A stretch of 64,000 bases of DNA, taken from NCBI GenBank assembly GCA_050181915.1, contig JBFXCS010000001.1, positions 1,240,001 to 1,304,000 on the forward strand, read 5' to 3'. The notes below the pieces were generated by a model. That model ran no database searches. It was not told where the DNA came from and was given only the letters and a program-made list of their open reading frames with translations. Shown here one piece after another: positions 6,682-15,496 of this stretch. Every line of letters begins with the position of its first letter. Within the stretch, counting starts at the first letter, position 1. A program made the position numbers and the translations under genes. This DNA is from JBFXCS01 sp050181915. Its GTDB lineage: Bacteria; Actinomycetota; Thermoleophilia; Miltoncostaeales; Miltoncostaeaceae.

Positions 6682-8478
6682 ATGAAGCCGTCGTCGGGTC
6701 AGCGGATCGTCGTCGCGCTGGGCGCCGCCCTGGAGCGCATCCGGCCGTGGCATCGCCTGCCGCGCCCGCTCGGCCTGCTGTGCCTGATGGGCATGCGCAT
6801 CAGGCTGCGACTCAACAACCTCTACGAGCCCCGCACCGAGCGGGAAGCGCCCCCGCCCGCCGGCGTCGCCGGCCGGCCCTTCGGCCGCAACCAGCCCCTG
6901 TGGGACGCGCCGCCCACCGACGACGCGTCCATCCTCGAGCCGAGCCCGCGCGAGGTGAGCCGGCGCCTGCTGGCGCGCGACGGCGTCACCCGCGAGGTGC
7001 CGTTCCTCAACCTGCTCGCCGCCGCCTGGCTGCAGTTCCAGGTGCACGACTGGATGAGCCACGGCACGGGCGACGCCGGCGACGAGATCCGCATCCCGCT
7101 GGCCGAGGACGACGACTGGCCCGGCCCCGCGCCGGGCGGCGACATGATCGTGCGCCGCACCCACCCCAGCGACCACGGCCGGCGCCCCGGCGGCCCGCCG
7201 GTGTACGACAACACCGAGACGCACTGGTGGGACGGCTCGCAGCTGTACGGCAGCACCGCCGCCCGCGAGGCCCTGGTGCGCGAGGGGCGCGGCGGCCGGC
7301 TGCGCCTCGACGCGGACGGCCTCCTGCCCATCGACGAGGAGGCCGGCGTCGAGCTGGCCGGCGTGAACGGCAACTGGTGGCTGGGCCTGTCGCTGCTGCA
7401 CACCGTCTTCGCCCGCGAGCACAACGCGATCTGCGCGATGCTCGCCCGGCGCTACCCCGACTGGGACGACGACCGCCTCTTCGCCGTCGCCCGCCGCGTC
7501 AACGCGGCCCAGATGGCCAAGATCCACACGATCGAGTGGACGCCCTCGATCCTCCCCCACCCCACCACCCGCAAGGCGATGCACGGCAACTGGTACGGCG
7601 CGCTGGGTCCGCGGGCCTCGCGCCTGCTGCGCCGCGTGACGCGGGCGGACGTCCTCATCGGCATCCCGGGCTCGCGCTTCGACGACCACGGCGTGCCCTA
7701 CTCGCTCACCGAGGAGTTCGTCGCGGTGTACCGCATGCACCCGCTCATCCCCGACGAGTTCCGCTTCGTCAGCGCCCGCACCGGCGAGGAGGTCGGGCGG
7801 CGGACGATGGCGGAGGTGACGGGCGCGAACGCGCGCGCGGTGGTGGACGGGTTCCCGACCGAGGACCTGGTGGCCTCGTTCGGCGTGGGACGCCCGGGGG
7901 TCCTGGCCCTGCACAACTACCCCGACACGCTGCGCAACCTGCCGCGCAGCGGACGGGACGGCGACGGCGCCCCGCGGCGCATCGACCTGGCCGCCATCGA
8001 CATCGTCCGCGACCGCGAGCGCGGCGTGCCGCGCTACAACGACTTCCGCCGCATGCTGCGGATGCGGCCGGCCGCGACCTTCGAGGAGCTGGTGGGCGGC
8101 GACGCGGCCGCGGCGGCGGAGCTGCGCGCGGTGTACGGCGACGTGGAGCGGGTGGATCTCATGGTCGGCCTCTACGCCGAGCCTCTCCTGCCCGGCTTCG
8201 GGTTCAGCGAGACCGCCTTCCGCATCTTCGTGCTGATGGCCTCGCGGCGCCTCAAGTCCGACCGGACCTTCACCGACCACTACACCCCCGCCTACTACAC
8301 CGAGGAGGGGCTGGCCTGGGTCGAGCGCGGCACGATGGCCGGCGTGCTGGGACGCAACCTGCCGGCGCTGTTCCCGATCGTGGACGACCTCATCGACCCC
8401 TTCGCCCCCTGGGACCTGCCGTCGAACCGGCGCTCGGGCGCCACGGCGCCGCTCGCGACCGCGGCGGCCGCGGCGTGA
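6682..8478 (+). CDS. Animal-type haem peroxidase / fatty-acid dioxygenase-like
   Basis: A 598-residue member of the peroxidase-cyclooxygenase (animal haem peroxidase) superfamily. The distal histidine motif FQVHDW gives His122; WWDGSQLYG, FAREHN and IHTIEWTPSI follow; the proximal His353 is in YRMHPLIPDEF. Length and motifs fit bacterial relatives of linoleate diol synthase and cyclooxygenase rather than catalase-peroxidase. There is no clear signal peptide, although the N-terminus is basic and partly hydrophobic. AGGGAGGG precedes the ATG. Its stop overlaps the next start (GTGA), so it is coupled to the metallo-beta-lactamase-fold gene. Fatty-acid oxygenation is an inference. Confidence 0.85.
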   Translation: MKPSSGQRIVVALGAALERIRPWHRLPRPLGLLCLMGMRIRLRLNNLYEPRTEREAPPPAGVAGRPFGRNQPLWDAPPTDDASILEPSPREVSRRLLARDGVTREVPFLNLLAAAWLQFQVHDWMSHGTGDAGDEIRIPLAEDDDWPGPAPGGDMIVRRTHPSDHGRRPGGPPVYDNTETHWWDGSQLYGSTAAREALVREGRGGRLRLDADGLLPIDEEAGVELAGVNGNWWLGLSLLHTVFAREHNAICAMLARRYPDWDDDRLFAVARRVNAAQMAKIHTIEWTPSILPHPTTRKAMHGNWYGALGPRASRLLRRVTRADVLIGIPGSRFDDHGVPYSLTEEFVAVYRMHPLIPDEFRFVSARTGEEVGRRTMAEVTGANARAVVDGFPTEDLVASFGVGRPGVLALHNYPDTLRNLPRSGRDGDGAPRRIDLAAIDIVRDRERGVPRYNDFRRMLRMRPAATFEELVGGDAAAAAELRAVYGDVERVDLMVGLYAEPLLPGFGFSETAFRIFVLMASRRLKSDRTFTDHYTPAYYTEEGLAWVERGTMAGVLGRNLPALFPIVDDLIDPFAPWDLPSNRRSGATAPLATAAAAA

Positions 8479-9215
8479 GCGGGCGCATCCACCCCCTCAC
8501 CGACGGCACCGCCGGACGGGTGCACGCCTACCTGCTGGAGGACGTCGACGGCGTCACGCTGATCGACACCCTGTCGGGCGACGACGGCTCGGTGGTGGCG
8601 CGGGGCCTGGCGGCGATCGGCAGGCGCGTCGAGGACATCCGCCGCATCGTCCTGACCCACTCGCACCGCTCCCACGTGCGCGGCGCTGCGCGGCTGCGCG
8701 CCCTGAGCGGCGCGCCGGTGCACGCCAGCCCCTTCGAGGCCTCGATCATCACCGGAGAGCGCCCCTGCCGGGGCGTCGGCCTGTGGCCGCGGCGCCCCCT
8801 GCGCGTGTACCACCTGCAGGCGGGGCTGACCGTGGGCGGGTGGCTGGAGCGGGCCGGGGTGCGCCTGGGGGCCTTCACCCCGCCGCCCTGCGAGGTGGAC
8901 GTCGAGATCGGCGACGGCGACCGCGTCGGCTCGCTCCAGGCGATCCACACGCCCGGCCACACCCAGGGCAGCATGTCGTTCTACTGGCCGGCCGAGCGGG
9001 CCCTGTTCACGGGGGACGTGCTGGTCACCTGGCCGCGCCTCGAGATCGGCTGGAGGGGGCTCACCCTCGACACGGCCCGCAACCGGCGGTCGCTGTCGGA
9101 GCTGGCGACGGTCGGCGACGTGGAGTGGATCGGGACGGGACACGGCCCGCCGCTGGTGGACGAGGCCGCCGCCAGGGTCAGGGCGCTGCTCGAGGGAGTC
9201 GGCCCGGGTCGATAG
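8475..9215 (+). CDS. Metallo-beta-lactamase-fold hydrolase, altered HxHxDH motif
   Basis: A 246-residue MBL-fold protein. The first metal motif reads THSHRSHVRG: the three His of HxHxDH are kept but the Asp is Ser. The later motifs are present: HTPGHTQGSMSF, LFTGDVL and GTGHGPP. Losing the Asp should weaken the second metal site, so it may be mononuclear or act differently. GTG 8475 overlaps the peroxidase stop. MBL-fold proteins hydrolyse esters, thioesters or lactones, or act as dioxygenases or reductases; a role on the peroxidase product is possible but unproven. Confidence 0.8.
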   Translation: MSGRIHPLTDGTAGRVHAYLLEDVDGVTLIDTLSGDDGSVVARGLAAIGRRVEDIRRIVLTHSHRSHVRGAARLRALSGAPVHASPFEASIITGERPCRGVGLWPRRPLRVYHLQAGLTVGGWLERAGVRLGAFTPPPCEVDVEIGDGDRVGSLQAIHTPGHTQGSMSFYWPAERALFTGDVLVTWPRLEIGWRGLTLDTARNRRSLSELATVGDVEWIGTGHGPPLVDEAAARVRALLEGVGPGR

Positions 9216-9238
9216 GAAGGTCTCCAAGGGAGGACGCC

Positions 9239-10615
9239 GTGCCGCAGGACTACGACGCGATCGTGATCGGGGCGGGACCGGCCGGCGAGGTGTGCGCCGG
9301 CGTGCTGGCCGACGGCGGCATGCGGGTCGCCGTCGTCGAGCGCGAGCTGGTGGCCGGCGAGTGCTCGTACTGGGCCTGCATGCCCACCAAGACGCTGCTG
9401 CGCCCGGGCGAGGCCCTGGCCGCCGCCCGTCGCGTGCCGGGAGCGCGGGAGGCGATCACCGGCGACCTCGACGTGCCGGCGGCGCTGGCCTTCCGCGACT
9501 GGATGACCGCCGGCTGGGACGACTCCGGCCAGCTGGCCTGGCTCGGCGAGAAGGGGATCGACCTGATCCGCGGCACGGGGCGCATCGCCGGCCCGGGCCT
9601 GGTGGACGTCGACGGCACCGCCCACGCCGTCGAGCGCATCGTGCTCGCCACCGGCTCGGCGCCGATCACGCCGCCGGTGGATGGCCTGGCCGAGCTGGAC
9701 GGGGTGTGGACGAACCGCGAGATCACCGAGATGCGCGCGGTGCCGGCGCACCTGCTGGTGCTCGGCGGCGGTGCCGTCGGGGTGGAGATGGCGCAGGCGG
9801 TGCGCATGCTCGGCGGCGAGGTGAGCCTGGTGGAGGGCGGCTCCCACCTGCTGGGGCGCGAGGCGCCCGCCCTCGGCCGCGGACTGGCCGAGGCGCTGCG
9901 GGCCGACGGCGTGACGCTGCGCCTGGGCGAGCGCGTCGAGTCGGCGCGGCGGGAGGGCGGCGACTACGTCCTGCGCTTCGCGGACGGCTCGGAGCTGCGC
10001 GGAGACCGCCTGCTGCTGGCCACCGGACGGCGCCCGCGCGCGGAGGGCCTGGGCCTCGACCGGGTGGGCGTCGCGCCCGGGCCGGGCGGCGGCGTGCGGG
10101 TCGACGACCGCATGCGCGTCACCGACGGCGTCTGGGCGGTGGGCGACGTGACCGGCACCTTCCTGTTCACCCACGTGGGCAAGTACCAGGCCCGGGTGGC
10201 GGCGGCCGACATGCTGGGCCGCGACGTGCGCGCCGACTACCGGGCCGTGCCCCGGGTGGTGTTCACCGACCCGCAGGCGGCGGCGGTCGGCGCGACCGAG
10301 GGCGCCCACTCGGCGACCGCGCAGGTGGGCGAGGTCGCGCGGACCTCGACCTACGAGCACCCGCGCGAGCGCCCCGGCTTCCTCACCCTCGTCTCCGACG
10401 GGGAGAAGCTCACCGGCGCCTACGCCCTGGGCCCGGAGGCCGGGGAATGGCTGGGACAGGCGACCCTGGCGATCCGCGCCGAGGTGCCGCTGACGGTGCT
10501 GCGGGACGTGATCCAGCCCTTCCCGACCTTCTCGGAGATCTTCACCGTGGCGCTCGACGCCCTCTGCGGGCCGCCCGGCGGCGGATGCCCGACGGCCGCG
10601 CAGACCCGCGACTGA
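9239..10615 (+). CDS. Flavin-dependent pyridine nucleotide-disulfide oxidoreductase, non-canonical
   Basis: A 458-residue class I flavoprotein disulfide reductase related to dihydrolipoamide dehydrogenase and mercuric reductase. It has the N-terminal FAD site IGAGPAGEVCAG, the redox-active pair in ECSYWACMPTK, the NAD(P) site VLGGGAVGVEMAQ, the FAD motif VWAVGDVTG and a C-terminal dimerisation domain. The usual catalytic His of HPTxSE near the C-terminus is Phe (FPTFSEIF), so thiol chemistry is doubtful; such variants can act as quinone or NAD(P)H oxidoreductases. GTG 9239 has AAGGGAGG upstream. It follows the MBL gene by 23 nt. Confidence 0.85.
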   Translation: MPQDYDAIVIGAGPAGEVCAGVLADGGMRVAVVERELVAGECSYWACMPTKTLLRPGEALAAARRVPGAREAITGDLDVPAALAFRDWMTAGWDDSGQLAWLGEKGIDLIRGTGRIAGPGLVDVDGTAHAVERIVLATGSAPITPPVDGLAELDGVWTNREITEMRAVPAHLLVLGGGAVGVEMAQAVRMLGGEVSLVEGGSHLLGREAPALGRGLAEALRADGVTLRLGERVESARREGGDYVLRFADGSELRGDRLLLATGRRPRAEGLGLDRVGVAPGPGGGVRVDDRMRVTDGVWAVGDVTGTFLFTHVGKYQARVAAADMLGRDVRADYRAVPRVVFTDPQAAAVGATEGAHSATAQVGEVARTSTYEHPRERPGFLTLVSDGEKLTGAYALGPEAGEWLGQATLAIRAEVPLTVLRDVIQPFPTFSEIFTVALDALCGPPGGGCPTAAQTRD

Positions 10616-10621
10616 GAGGCG

Positions 10622-10993
10622 CTACCGGCGGTCGGCGAGCGGGGCGGCGGGGGCCGCCCGGTCCCCTCCGTGGGATCGGGCGGCCCCCGGCCCGCGGGCG
10701 GTCGCGGCCGGGTGGATCAGGCCGGCGACGAGCAGGCAGAGCGCGGCCGGCGCCAGCTCGGCGCCGCCCCAGGGCGCGAGCGCGGCGCAGACCGCGACGG
10801 CGGCCACCGCGGCAGCCCGCTCGGTGGCGGCGCGCGCGGCCACGTCGAGCATCACGGCCAGCGCCATCGCGCCGACCGCCCAGCCCAGCGAGACGAGGCG
10901 CTGGGCGCCCTGCCCGGCGAGCAGCAGCCACAGGACGCCCGCCAGGGCGAGCAGGGCACCCGCGACGCGCAGGGCGGCGGCGAGGCGGCTCAC
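10622..10993 (-). CDS. Small membrane protein, function unknown
   Basis: A 123-residue protein with three or four hydrophobic helices (LRVAGALLALAGVLWLLLAG, WAVGAMALAVMLDVA, AAVAAVAVCAALAPWG, then ALCLLVAGLIH) and a polar Ala/Arg-rich tail. No family recognised. Its GTG start overlaps the stop of the 44-residue gene upstream by 4 nt (GTGA), making it the last member of a four-gene chain that begins with a secreted protein. Confidence 0.6.
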   Translation of the reverse strand: MSRLAAALRVAGALLALAGVLWLLLAGQGAQRLVSLGWAVGAMALAVMLDVAARAATERAAAVAAVAVCAALAPWGGAELAPAALCLLVAGLIHPAATARGPGAARSHGGDRAAPAAPLADRR

Positions 10994-11124
10994 GCGAGGA
11001 ACCGCCAGGCCAGCATCAGCACGCCCGCCCCGAGGGCCGCCCCGAGCGCCAGCGCGCCCAGCGCGCCGGCCACGGCCCGCAGGCGCTCGATCCGCGGGCG
11101 GCGGGATGGCGCGACCGTGGTCAC
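10990..11124 (-). CDS. 44-residue single-pass membrane peptide
   Basis: A basic N-terminus (APSRRPRIERLR) is followed by one hydrophobic helix (GALGALALGAALGAGVLMLA) ending WRFLA. The stop overlaps the next gene's GTG and the start overlaps the previous small gene's stop, each as GTGA. The precise chaining, the low-Met hydrophobic composition and the membrane topology argue for a real gene; no homologue is recognised. Confidence 0.55.
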   Translation of the reverse strand: MTTVAPSRRPRIERLRAVAGALGALALGAALGAGVLMLAWRFLA

Positions 11125-11192
11125 GCCGACGGGGCGGCGGTCGGGGGCATCACCATGTACAGGGTCTCCGCCGCCGCGAATCCATGCGTCAC
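11121..11192 (-). CDS. 23-residue peptide in an overlapping gene chain
   Basis: A short frame starting GTG 11192 (MTHGFAAAETLYM, then VMPPTAAPSA). Its start overlaps the stop of the secreted-protein gene and its stop overlaps the start of the 44-residue gene, both as GTGA. At this size it could be a reinitiation or leader peptide that couples translation down the chain, or chance. No family recognised. Confidence 0.35.
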   Translation of the reverse strand: MTHGFAAAETLYMVMPPTAAPSA

Positions 11193-11869
11193 GTCCGCAC
11201 CCGCAGGCAGAAGGGGTGGTAGCCGCTGCCGCCGTCGCGGCCGACCACGCGCAGGGCCACGGTGCCGAGCGGCGGAGCCGACCGCGGCACGGTCCACGCC
11301 ACGGTGCGCCGGGCCGGCAGGCGGGTGGAGCGGCCCCGGGCGTCCACCATCCACAGCCGCGCGGGCGCGACGCCGGGGTCGAGGCGCAGCACGACGCGCC
11401 GTCCCGGAGCGACGCTCACCCGCACGAGGCCCGGCCGGCACGCCACGCCGACGCCGGCGCGGTCGGTCGCGTTCAGCACGGCGCGCTGCCGGCCGGGCGC
11501 CGCCAGGCGCGCCGGCGGCAGCCACATGGCGCAGCCCGGGGTGACGTAGCCGATGGGCACTCCGTCGGGCCCGTAGAAGGTGGCCCCCGAGCACCAGGCC
11601 ATGGAGGCGCGCGCGGCGAGCGTGCCGTCGGCCCGGTACAGCTCCACCACCGCCGTGCCGTCCGGCTGTGCGACCTCCCGGCAGGTGCCTCCGGCGGGCA
11701 GCGCGAGGGCGAAGGGCCCGGCCGCCGCGCCGTCGACCGCGACGGGCACCGTCGCGCAGCTGGGCATGGTCGCGGGCGGCGGCTGCCCGGGCGGCGGGCC
11801 GGCCGCCGCGACGCCGGCCGCCGCACCGAGCAACGCCGCCGCGAGCGGGATGCGGGGTAGGATGCCCAT
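11189..11869 (-). CDS. Secreted protein of unknown function
   Basis: A 226-residue protein with a clear signal peptide (IPLAAALLGAAAGVAAAG, cleavage near residue 23) and a mature part rich in beta-strand-like segments with seven cysteines, including CATVPVAV, TCREVAQP, WCSGATFY, PGCAMWLPP, VACRPGLV and FCLRVRT. The even spread suggests disulfide-bonded immunoglobulin-like sandwich domains outside the cell (inference). It heads a chain of four overlapping genes, so its partners are probably the small membrane proteins downstream. Confidence 0.65.
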   Translation of the reverse strand: MGILPRIPLAAALLGAAAGVAAAGPPPGQPPPATMPSCATVPVAVDGAAAGPFALALPAGGTCREVAQPDGTAVVELYRADGTLAARASMAWCSGATFYGPDGVPIGYVTPGCAMWLPPARLAAPGRQRAVLNATDRAGVGVACRPGLVRVSVAPGRRVVLRLDPGVAPARLWMVDARGRSTRLPARRTVAWTVPRSAPPLGTVALRVVGRDGGSGYHPFCLRVRT

Positions 11870-11943
11870 GCCACACTAGAGGCCGCCGGGGGCCGGTTTC
11901 CTTGCACCGCGCGAGAGTGCCTCCGCCCGTCGAGGAGCGCCGC

Positions 11944-12149
11944 ATGCGGATACCGGGTCTCACGTCGCGACGCCCGACGGCCGGGTGCTGCTCGACGCCG
12001 CGGGGCGCGAGGTGCGGCGGCCGAACGTGATCGGGACCCCGTGCGGCACCCCGTCCCCCGCCGCCGAGCGGGCCTGGGGGCGGCAGGTCCGCGCCCTCCT
12101 CGCCGCGGACGCCCGCCGCCACGGGCCGCCGCCGCCCCATCGAGGGTAG
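11944..12149 (+). pseudogene. Possible frameshifted small coding remnant
   Basis: ATG 11944 has a good GAGGAG 6 nt upstream, but its own frame stops after 28 codons. One base out of phase, a protein-like frame (GSHVATPDGRVLLDAAG, then NVIGTPCGTPS and WGRQVRALLAADARRHG) runs to the stop at 12147 without any start of its own. Shifting frame near 11957 would join them into a protein of about 68 residues. No family recognised; it is the only coding signal in this 285-nt gap. Confidence 0.3.
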
Positions 12150-12154
12150 AGCGC

Positions 12155-15100
12155 TTAGAGCAGCGAGGTGTAGAGCTCGCGCGTCTCGCGGCTCGGCTCG
12201 ATGCCGAGGCGCGTGCGCAGGGTGGCGCGGCAGGCGTGGAACTGGCGCAGGGCCAGGGCGCGCTCGCCGGCCTGGTCGTAGGCGCGCATCAGGGCGCGGT
12301 GCCAGCCCTCGCGCTCGCCGTCGATCTCCAGCAGGTGGCGGTAGCGCTCGATGGCCGCGTTCGGCCGGCCCAGCTCCGCCAGGGTCGCGCCGAGGCGCTC
12401 GAGCAGCCCGATGCGCTCGCGCTCCAGCTCGCGGCGCGCGTCCTCGCACCACGGCTCGTACGGGAAGTCCGGCAGGAAGGAGCCCTGCCAGAGCGATTCG
12501 GCGCGCAGCATCCGGGCCAGGGCGGTGTCGTCCGGCGTCGCGCCGTCGCCGCGCGCCAGGCGCAGGAACTCGCCGGCGTCCCAGGAGTCGCGCTCGCCCA
12601 GGGCGAGGCGGTAGATCTCCCCCTCGCGCAGGATCAGCGACCCGCCCGAGCGCGGCGGGGCCAGCGGCTCGAGGGTGCGGCGCAGCTCGTGGAGGGTGGT
12701 GTCGAGGGCGCGCGCGCCGCGGTCGGGGGGCAGCTCGGGCCACAGGTGCTCGAGCAGGCGGTCGCGGTGCACGCCGCGGTCACCGGCGCAGGTGAGCGCA
12801 CCCAGCAGGGCGCGCGCCTTCGCGCGCCCGAAGGCCCCGTCCGGCACCCGCACGCCCGCCCGGAACAGGCGCAGGCCGCCGAAGGTCTCGATGCGCAGCG
12901 GCGGCCGCGGGCGGCGCTCCAGCACCCGCCGGGCGCGCTCGGCGGCGGCGGCGACCTCCGGGTCGTCGTCCGCGAGCAGCAGTTCCATGGTGGCGGGCGC
13001 GACGTCGGTGTCGTCGTCGATGGCGTCGGCCAGGGCCGCCCGCGCCCGGGGCGCCCCGTCCAGCAGCTCGGCGCAGCGGTGCAGCACCTCGCGTCCCGCG
13101 GCCACCGCCAGCCGCCGGGCGGTGGGGGCGCGCTCGCCGCCGCCGGCCAGCGCGCGGGCCAGCAGCACGCCGGCGGCCTGGCGCTCGCGGGCCGTCCAGA
13201 GCAGGTCGATGTCGAGCCGCTCGGTCAGCGCCAGCGCCTCGTCGAGGCGCTCCGCGGCCGGCGGCCGACCGTCGTGGGCGTGGGCGGAGAGCATCGCCGC
13301 GCGCGCCCGGAAGCAGTCGACATCCAGCCGCGCCGCCTCGGCGTAGGCCTCCTCCGCGATCTCGCCGGCGAGCTCCGGGCGGCCCGCCGCGGCCGCCGCC
13401 AGCGCCATCTCGCACAGCACGGTGGGGATCTCGTACGAGTCACCGTACTCGCGCGCCGCCGCCCGGGCGGCGGCGATCTCGGCCAGGGCGCCGCTCACGT
13501 CGCCCCGCGCCGCCGCCAGCCGCGCCATCCCGGCGCCGAGCCGGTACATCATGTTGGTGCCCTCGCCGCCCGCCATCACCCGGCGGGCCTCCGGCTCGAG
13601 TGCGGCGACCGCGTCCCACTCGTCGAGACCGGCGAGGGAGGTCACGCGCCACCACAGGTTGAGCAGGCCGGGGGCGCTGCGCAGGCCCACCGACTCGGAG
13701 AGGTCGAGCACGATCTGGGCCTCGGCGAGGCAGTCCCGGTAGCGGCCGGTCTCGGCGAGCACGGCGGCGCGGAAGCCCCGGCCGAAGGCCTGGAGCATGA
13801 ACGACTCCTGGGCCTCGATCGGCTCCAGCCGCGCGAGCCCCTGGTCGATGCGGCGCAGGCCCTGGGCGATGCGCCCCTGGGGGTAGTCGAAGTAGAAGCC
13901 GCGCACCATCTCCGCGCACGGGGCGAGCAGCGCCAGCTCGCGGCGCCCGGCGGCGGCGAGCGACGATTGCATGATGCGCTCGGCCTCGTCGCGGTCGCCG
14001 GCGACCGCGTGCGCGACGCCCACGATCATCTGGGCCATCGCCCCGGCGGGGCCGGCCTCGGCCAGGCGCTCCAGGTAGGGGTGGGCCGCGGCCACGCGGG
14101 CCTCCGGCGCGATGCCCGCGGTGAGCATCGCCTGCTGGGAGCGGTAGATTGCCGCGGCCGCGCGCTCGAGCTCCCCCCGGGACGCGAGCCGCTCGATCGC
14201 CTCCGCCCACGCCCGGAAGGCGCCCTCCCAGTCGCCGTTCAGGTACACCAGCAGCGCGTAGGCCAGCTCCACCCCCGGCCGCGAGCGCCACGTCTCCTGG
14301 GGGATCGCGCGCAGCCACGCGGCCAGCGTCATGCGGTCGGGCGTCGGCACCATCGCCTCGGCCACCGGCTCGAGCGCGGCGGTCGCCTCCTCCACCGCGC
14401 CGGCCTCGAGCAGGTGCCGCACGGCCTCCTGGTGGTCGCCGGCATCGAGCCACGCCCGGCCCGCCCGCACGTGCAGCTCGGCGAGGCGGTCCGGCAGGCG
14501 CTCCTCCAGCCGCCGGCGCAGGAAGGCGTGGAACAGGTGGTGGTAGCGGTACCAGTCGCCCTCGGCCTGCACGATGAACAGGTGCGCGGCGACGAGGCCG
14601 CGGATCAGGTCCGGGGCCTCCGGGCGGCCCGACGTCGCCGCGGCGAGGCCCGGCGTGAAGCGCTCGAGCACCGCCGTGTCGAGCAGGAAGCCCTGCAGGT
14701 CGGGCGGCAGGCCGCTGAGCACCTCGTCGGCCAGGTAGTCGAAGTGCGGCCCGGCCGTCGCGGCGCGCGCGCCGGCGCCCGCCACGCCCGAGCGGGTGGC
14801 CAGCAGCAGCCCCGCCACCCAGCCCTCGGTGCGCTGGTGCAGCTCGCCGACCTGCTCCTCGCCCATCTCGCCGGGCAGGTCCTCCAGCAGCTCGGCGGCC
14901 TCGGCGAAGCTGAACGCCAGCAGGTCCTCGCCCACCACCGTCGCGCCGCCGGCCGCCACCTTCGAGCTGGTGATGCCCAGCTCGCGCCGGCTGGTGACGG
15001 CGAGGTGCACGTTCGGCGGCAGGTCCGACGCCAGCTGCGCGAGCACGGCGTACGGCTCGTCGGCCAGCGCGTGGACGTCGTCGAAGGCCAGCACGAACTC

Positions 15101-15496
15101 GTCGGGGACGGTCTCGACCAGCTCGTTCGCCAGCGCCGCGATCTGGCGCTCGGGCGGACCGCCGGGGGCGAGCCGGGTGGCCACGCCCGGGAAGACGCCG
15201 GCGATGCCGGCGGCCACGTGCGCGATCAGCATCTCGGGCGTGCCCAGCCGCGAGTCGCACGACACCCAGGCCCACGGCATCTGCGCCCCCTCCAGGGCCT
15301 GCACGAGCAGCGTCGTCTTCCCGTACCCGGCGCCCGCCACGATCGCCAGCAGCCGCCCCTCCACGCCGCGGCGGACGCGGCTCACCAGCTCGGGGCGCCC
15401 GACCGTGTTCGGGGGCAGCCGCGGGGGCAGCAGGCGCGTGCGGAGCACGCCGAGCGATGCCGCGCTCTCGGGAGCGCCGCGGGTTGCCGTCGTCAC
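12155..15496 (-). CDS. MalT-type ATPase regulator with C-terminal BTAD (SARP-like) output
   Basis: An 1113-residue STAND-class regulator. The N-terminal NTPase has Walker A AGAGYGKTT (residues 54-62) and Walker B FVLAFDDVHAL, followed by a winged-helix region (SFAEAAELLEDLPGEM, TEGWVAGLLLA) as in MalT. A long TPR-like helical middle follows. From about residue 860 an OmpR-like winged helix (TFGGLRLFRAGVRVPD, KARALLGAL, LLEHLWPE) leads into a bacterial transcriptional-activator (BTAD) domain to the end. GTG 15496 has AGGAG upstream. It follows the acyl-CoA synthetase gene on the same strand and may regulate lipid or secondary metabolism; the inducer is unknown. Confidence 0.85.
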   Translation of the reverse strand: MTTATRGAPESAASLGVLRTRLLPPRLPPNTVGRPELVSRVRRGVEGRLLAIVAGAGYGKTTLLVQALEGAQMPWAWVSCDSRLGTPEMLIAHVAAGIAGVFPGVATRLAPGGPPERQIAALANELVETVPDEFVLAFDDVHALADEPYAVLAQLASDLPPNVHLAVTSRRELGITSSKVAAGGATVVGEDLLAFSFAEAAELLEDLPGEMGEEQVGELHQRTEGWVAGLLLATRSGVAGAGARAATAGPHFDYLADEVLSGLPPDLQGFLLDTAVLERFTPGLAAATSGRPEAPDLIRGLVAAHLFIVQAEGDWYRYHHLFHAFLRRRLEERLPDRLAELHVRAGRAWLDAGDHQEAVRHLLEAGAVEEATAALEPVAEAMVPTPDRMTLAAWLRAIPQETWRSRPGVELAYALLVYLNGDWEGAFRAWAEAIERLASRGELERAAAAIYRSQQAMLTAGIAPEARVAAAHPYLERLAEAGPAGAMAQMIVGVAHAVAGDRDEAERIMQSSLAAAGRRELALLAPCAEMVRGFYFDYPQGRIAQGLRRIDQGLARLEPIEAQESFMLQAFGRGFRAAVLAETGRYRDCLAEAQIVLDLSESVGLRSAPGLLNLWWRVTSLAGLDEWDAVAALEPEARRVMAGGEGTNMMYRLGAGMARLAAARGDVSGALAEIAAARAAAREYGDSYEIPTVLCEMALAAAAAGRPELAGEIAEEAYAEAARLDVDCFRARAAMLSAHAHDGRPPAAERLDEALALTERLDIDLLWTARERQAAGVLLARALAGGGERAPTARRLAVAAGREVLHRCAELLDGAPRARAALADAIDDDTDVAPATMELLLADDDPEVAAAAERARRVLERRPRPPLRIETFGGLRLFRAGVRVPDGAFGRAKARALLGALTCAGDRGVHRDRLLEHLWPELPPDRGARALDTTLHELRRTLEPLAPPRSGGSLILREGEIYRLALGERDSWDAGEFLRLARGDGATPDDTALARMLRAESLWQGSFLPDFPYEPWCEDARRELERERIGLLERLGATLAELGRPNAAIERYRHLLEIDGEREGWHRALMRAYDQAGERALALRQFHACRATLRTRLGIEPSRETRELYTSLL

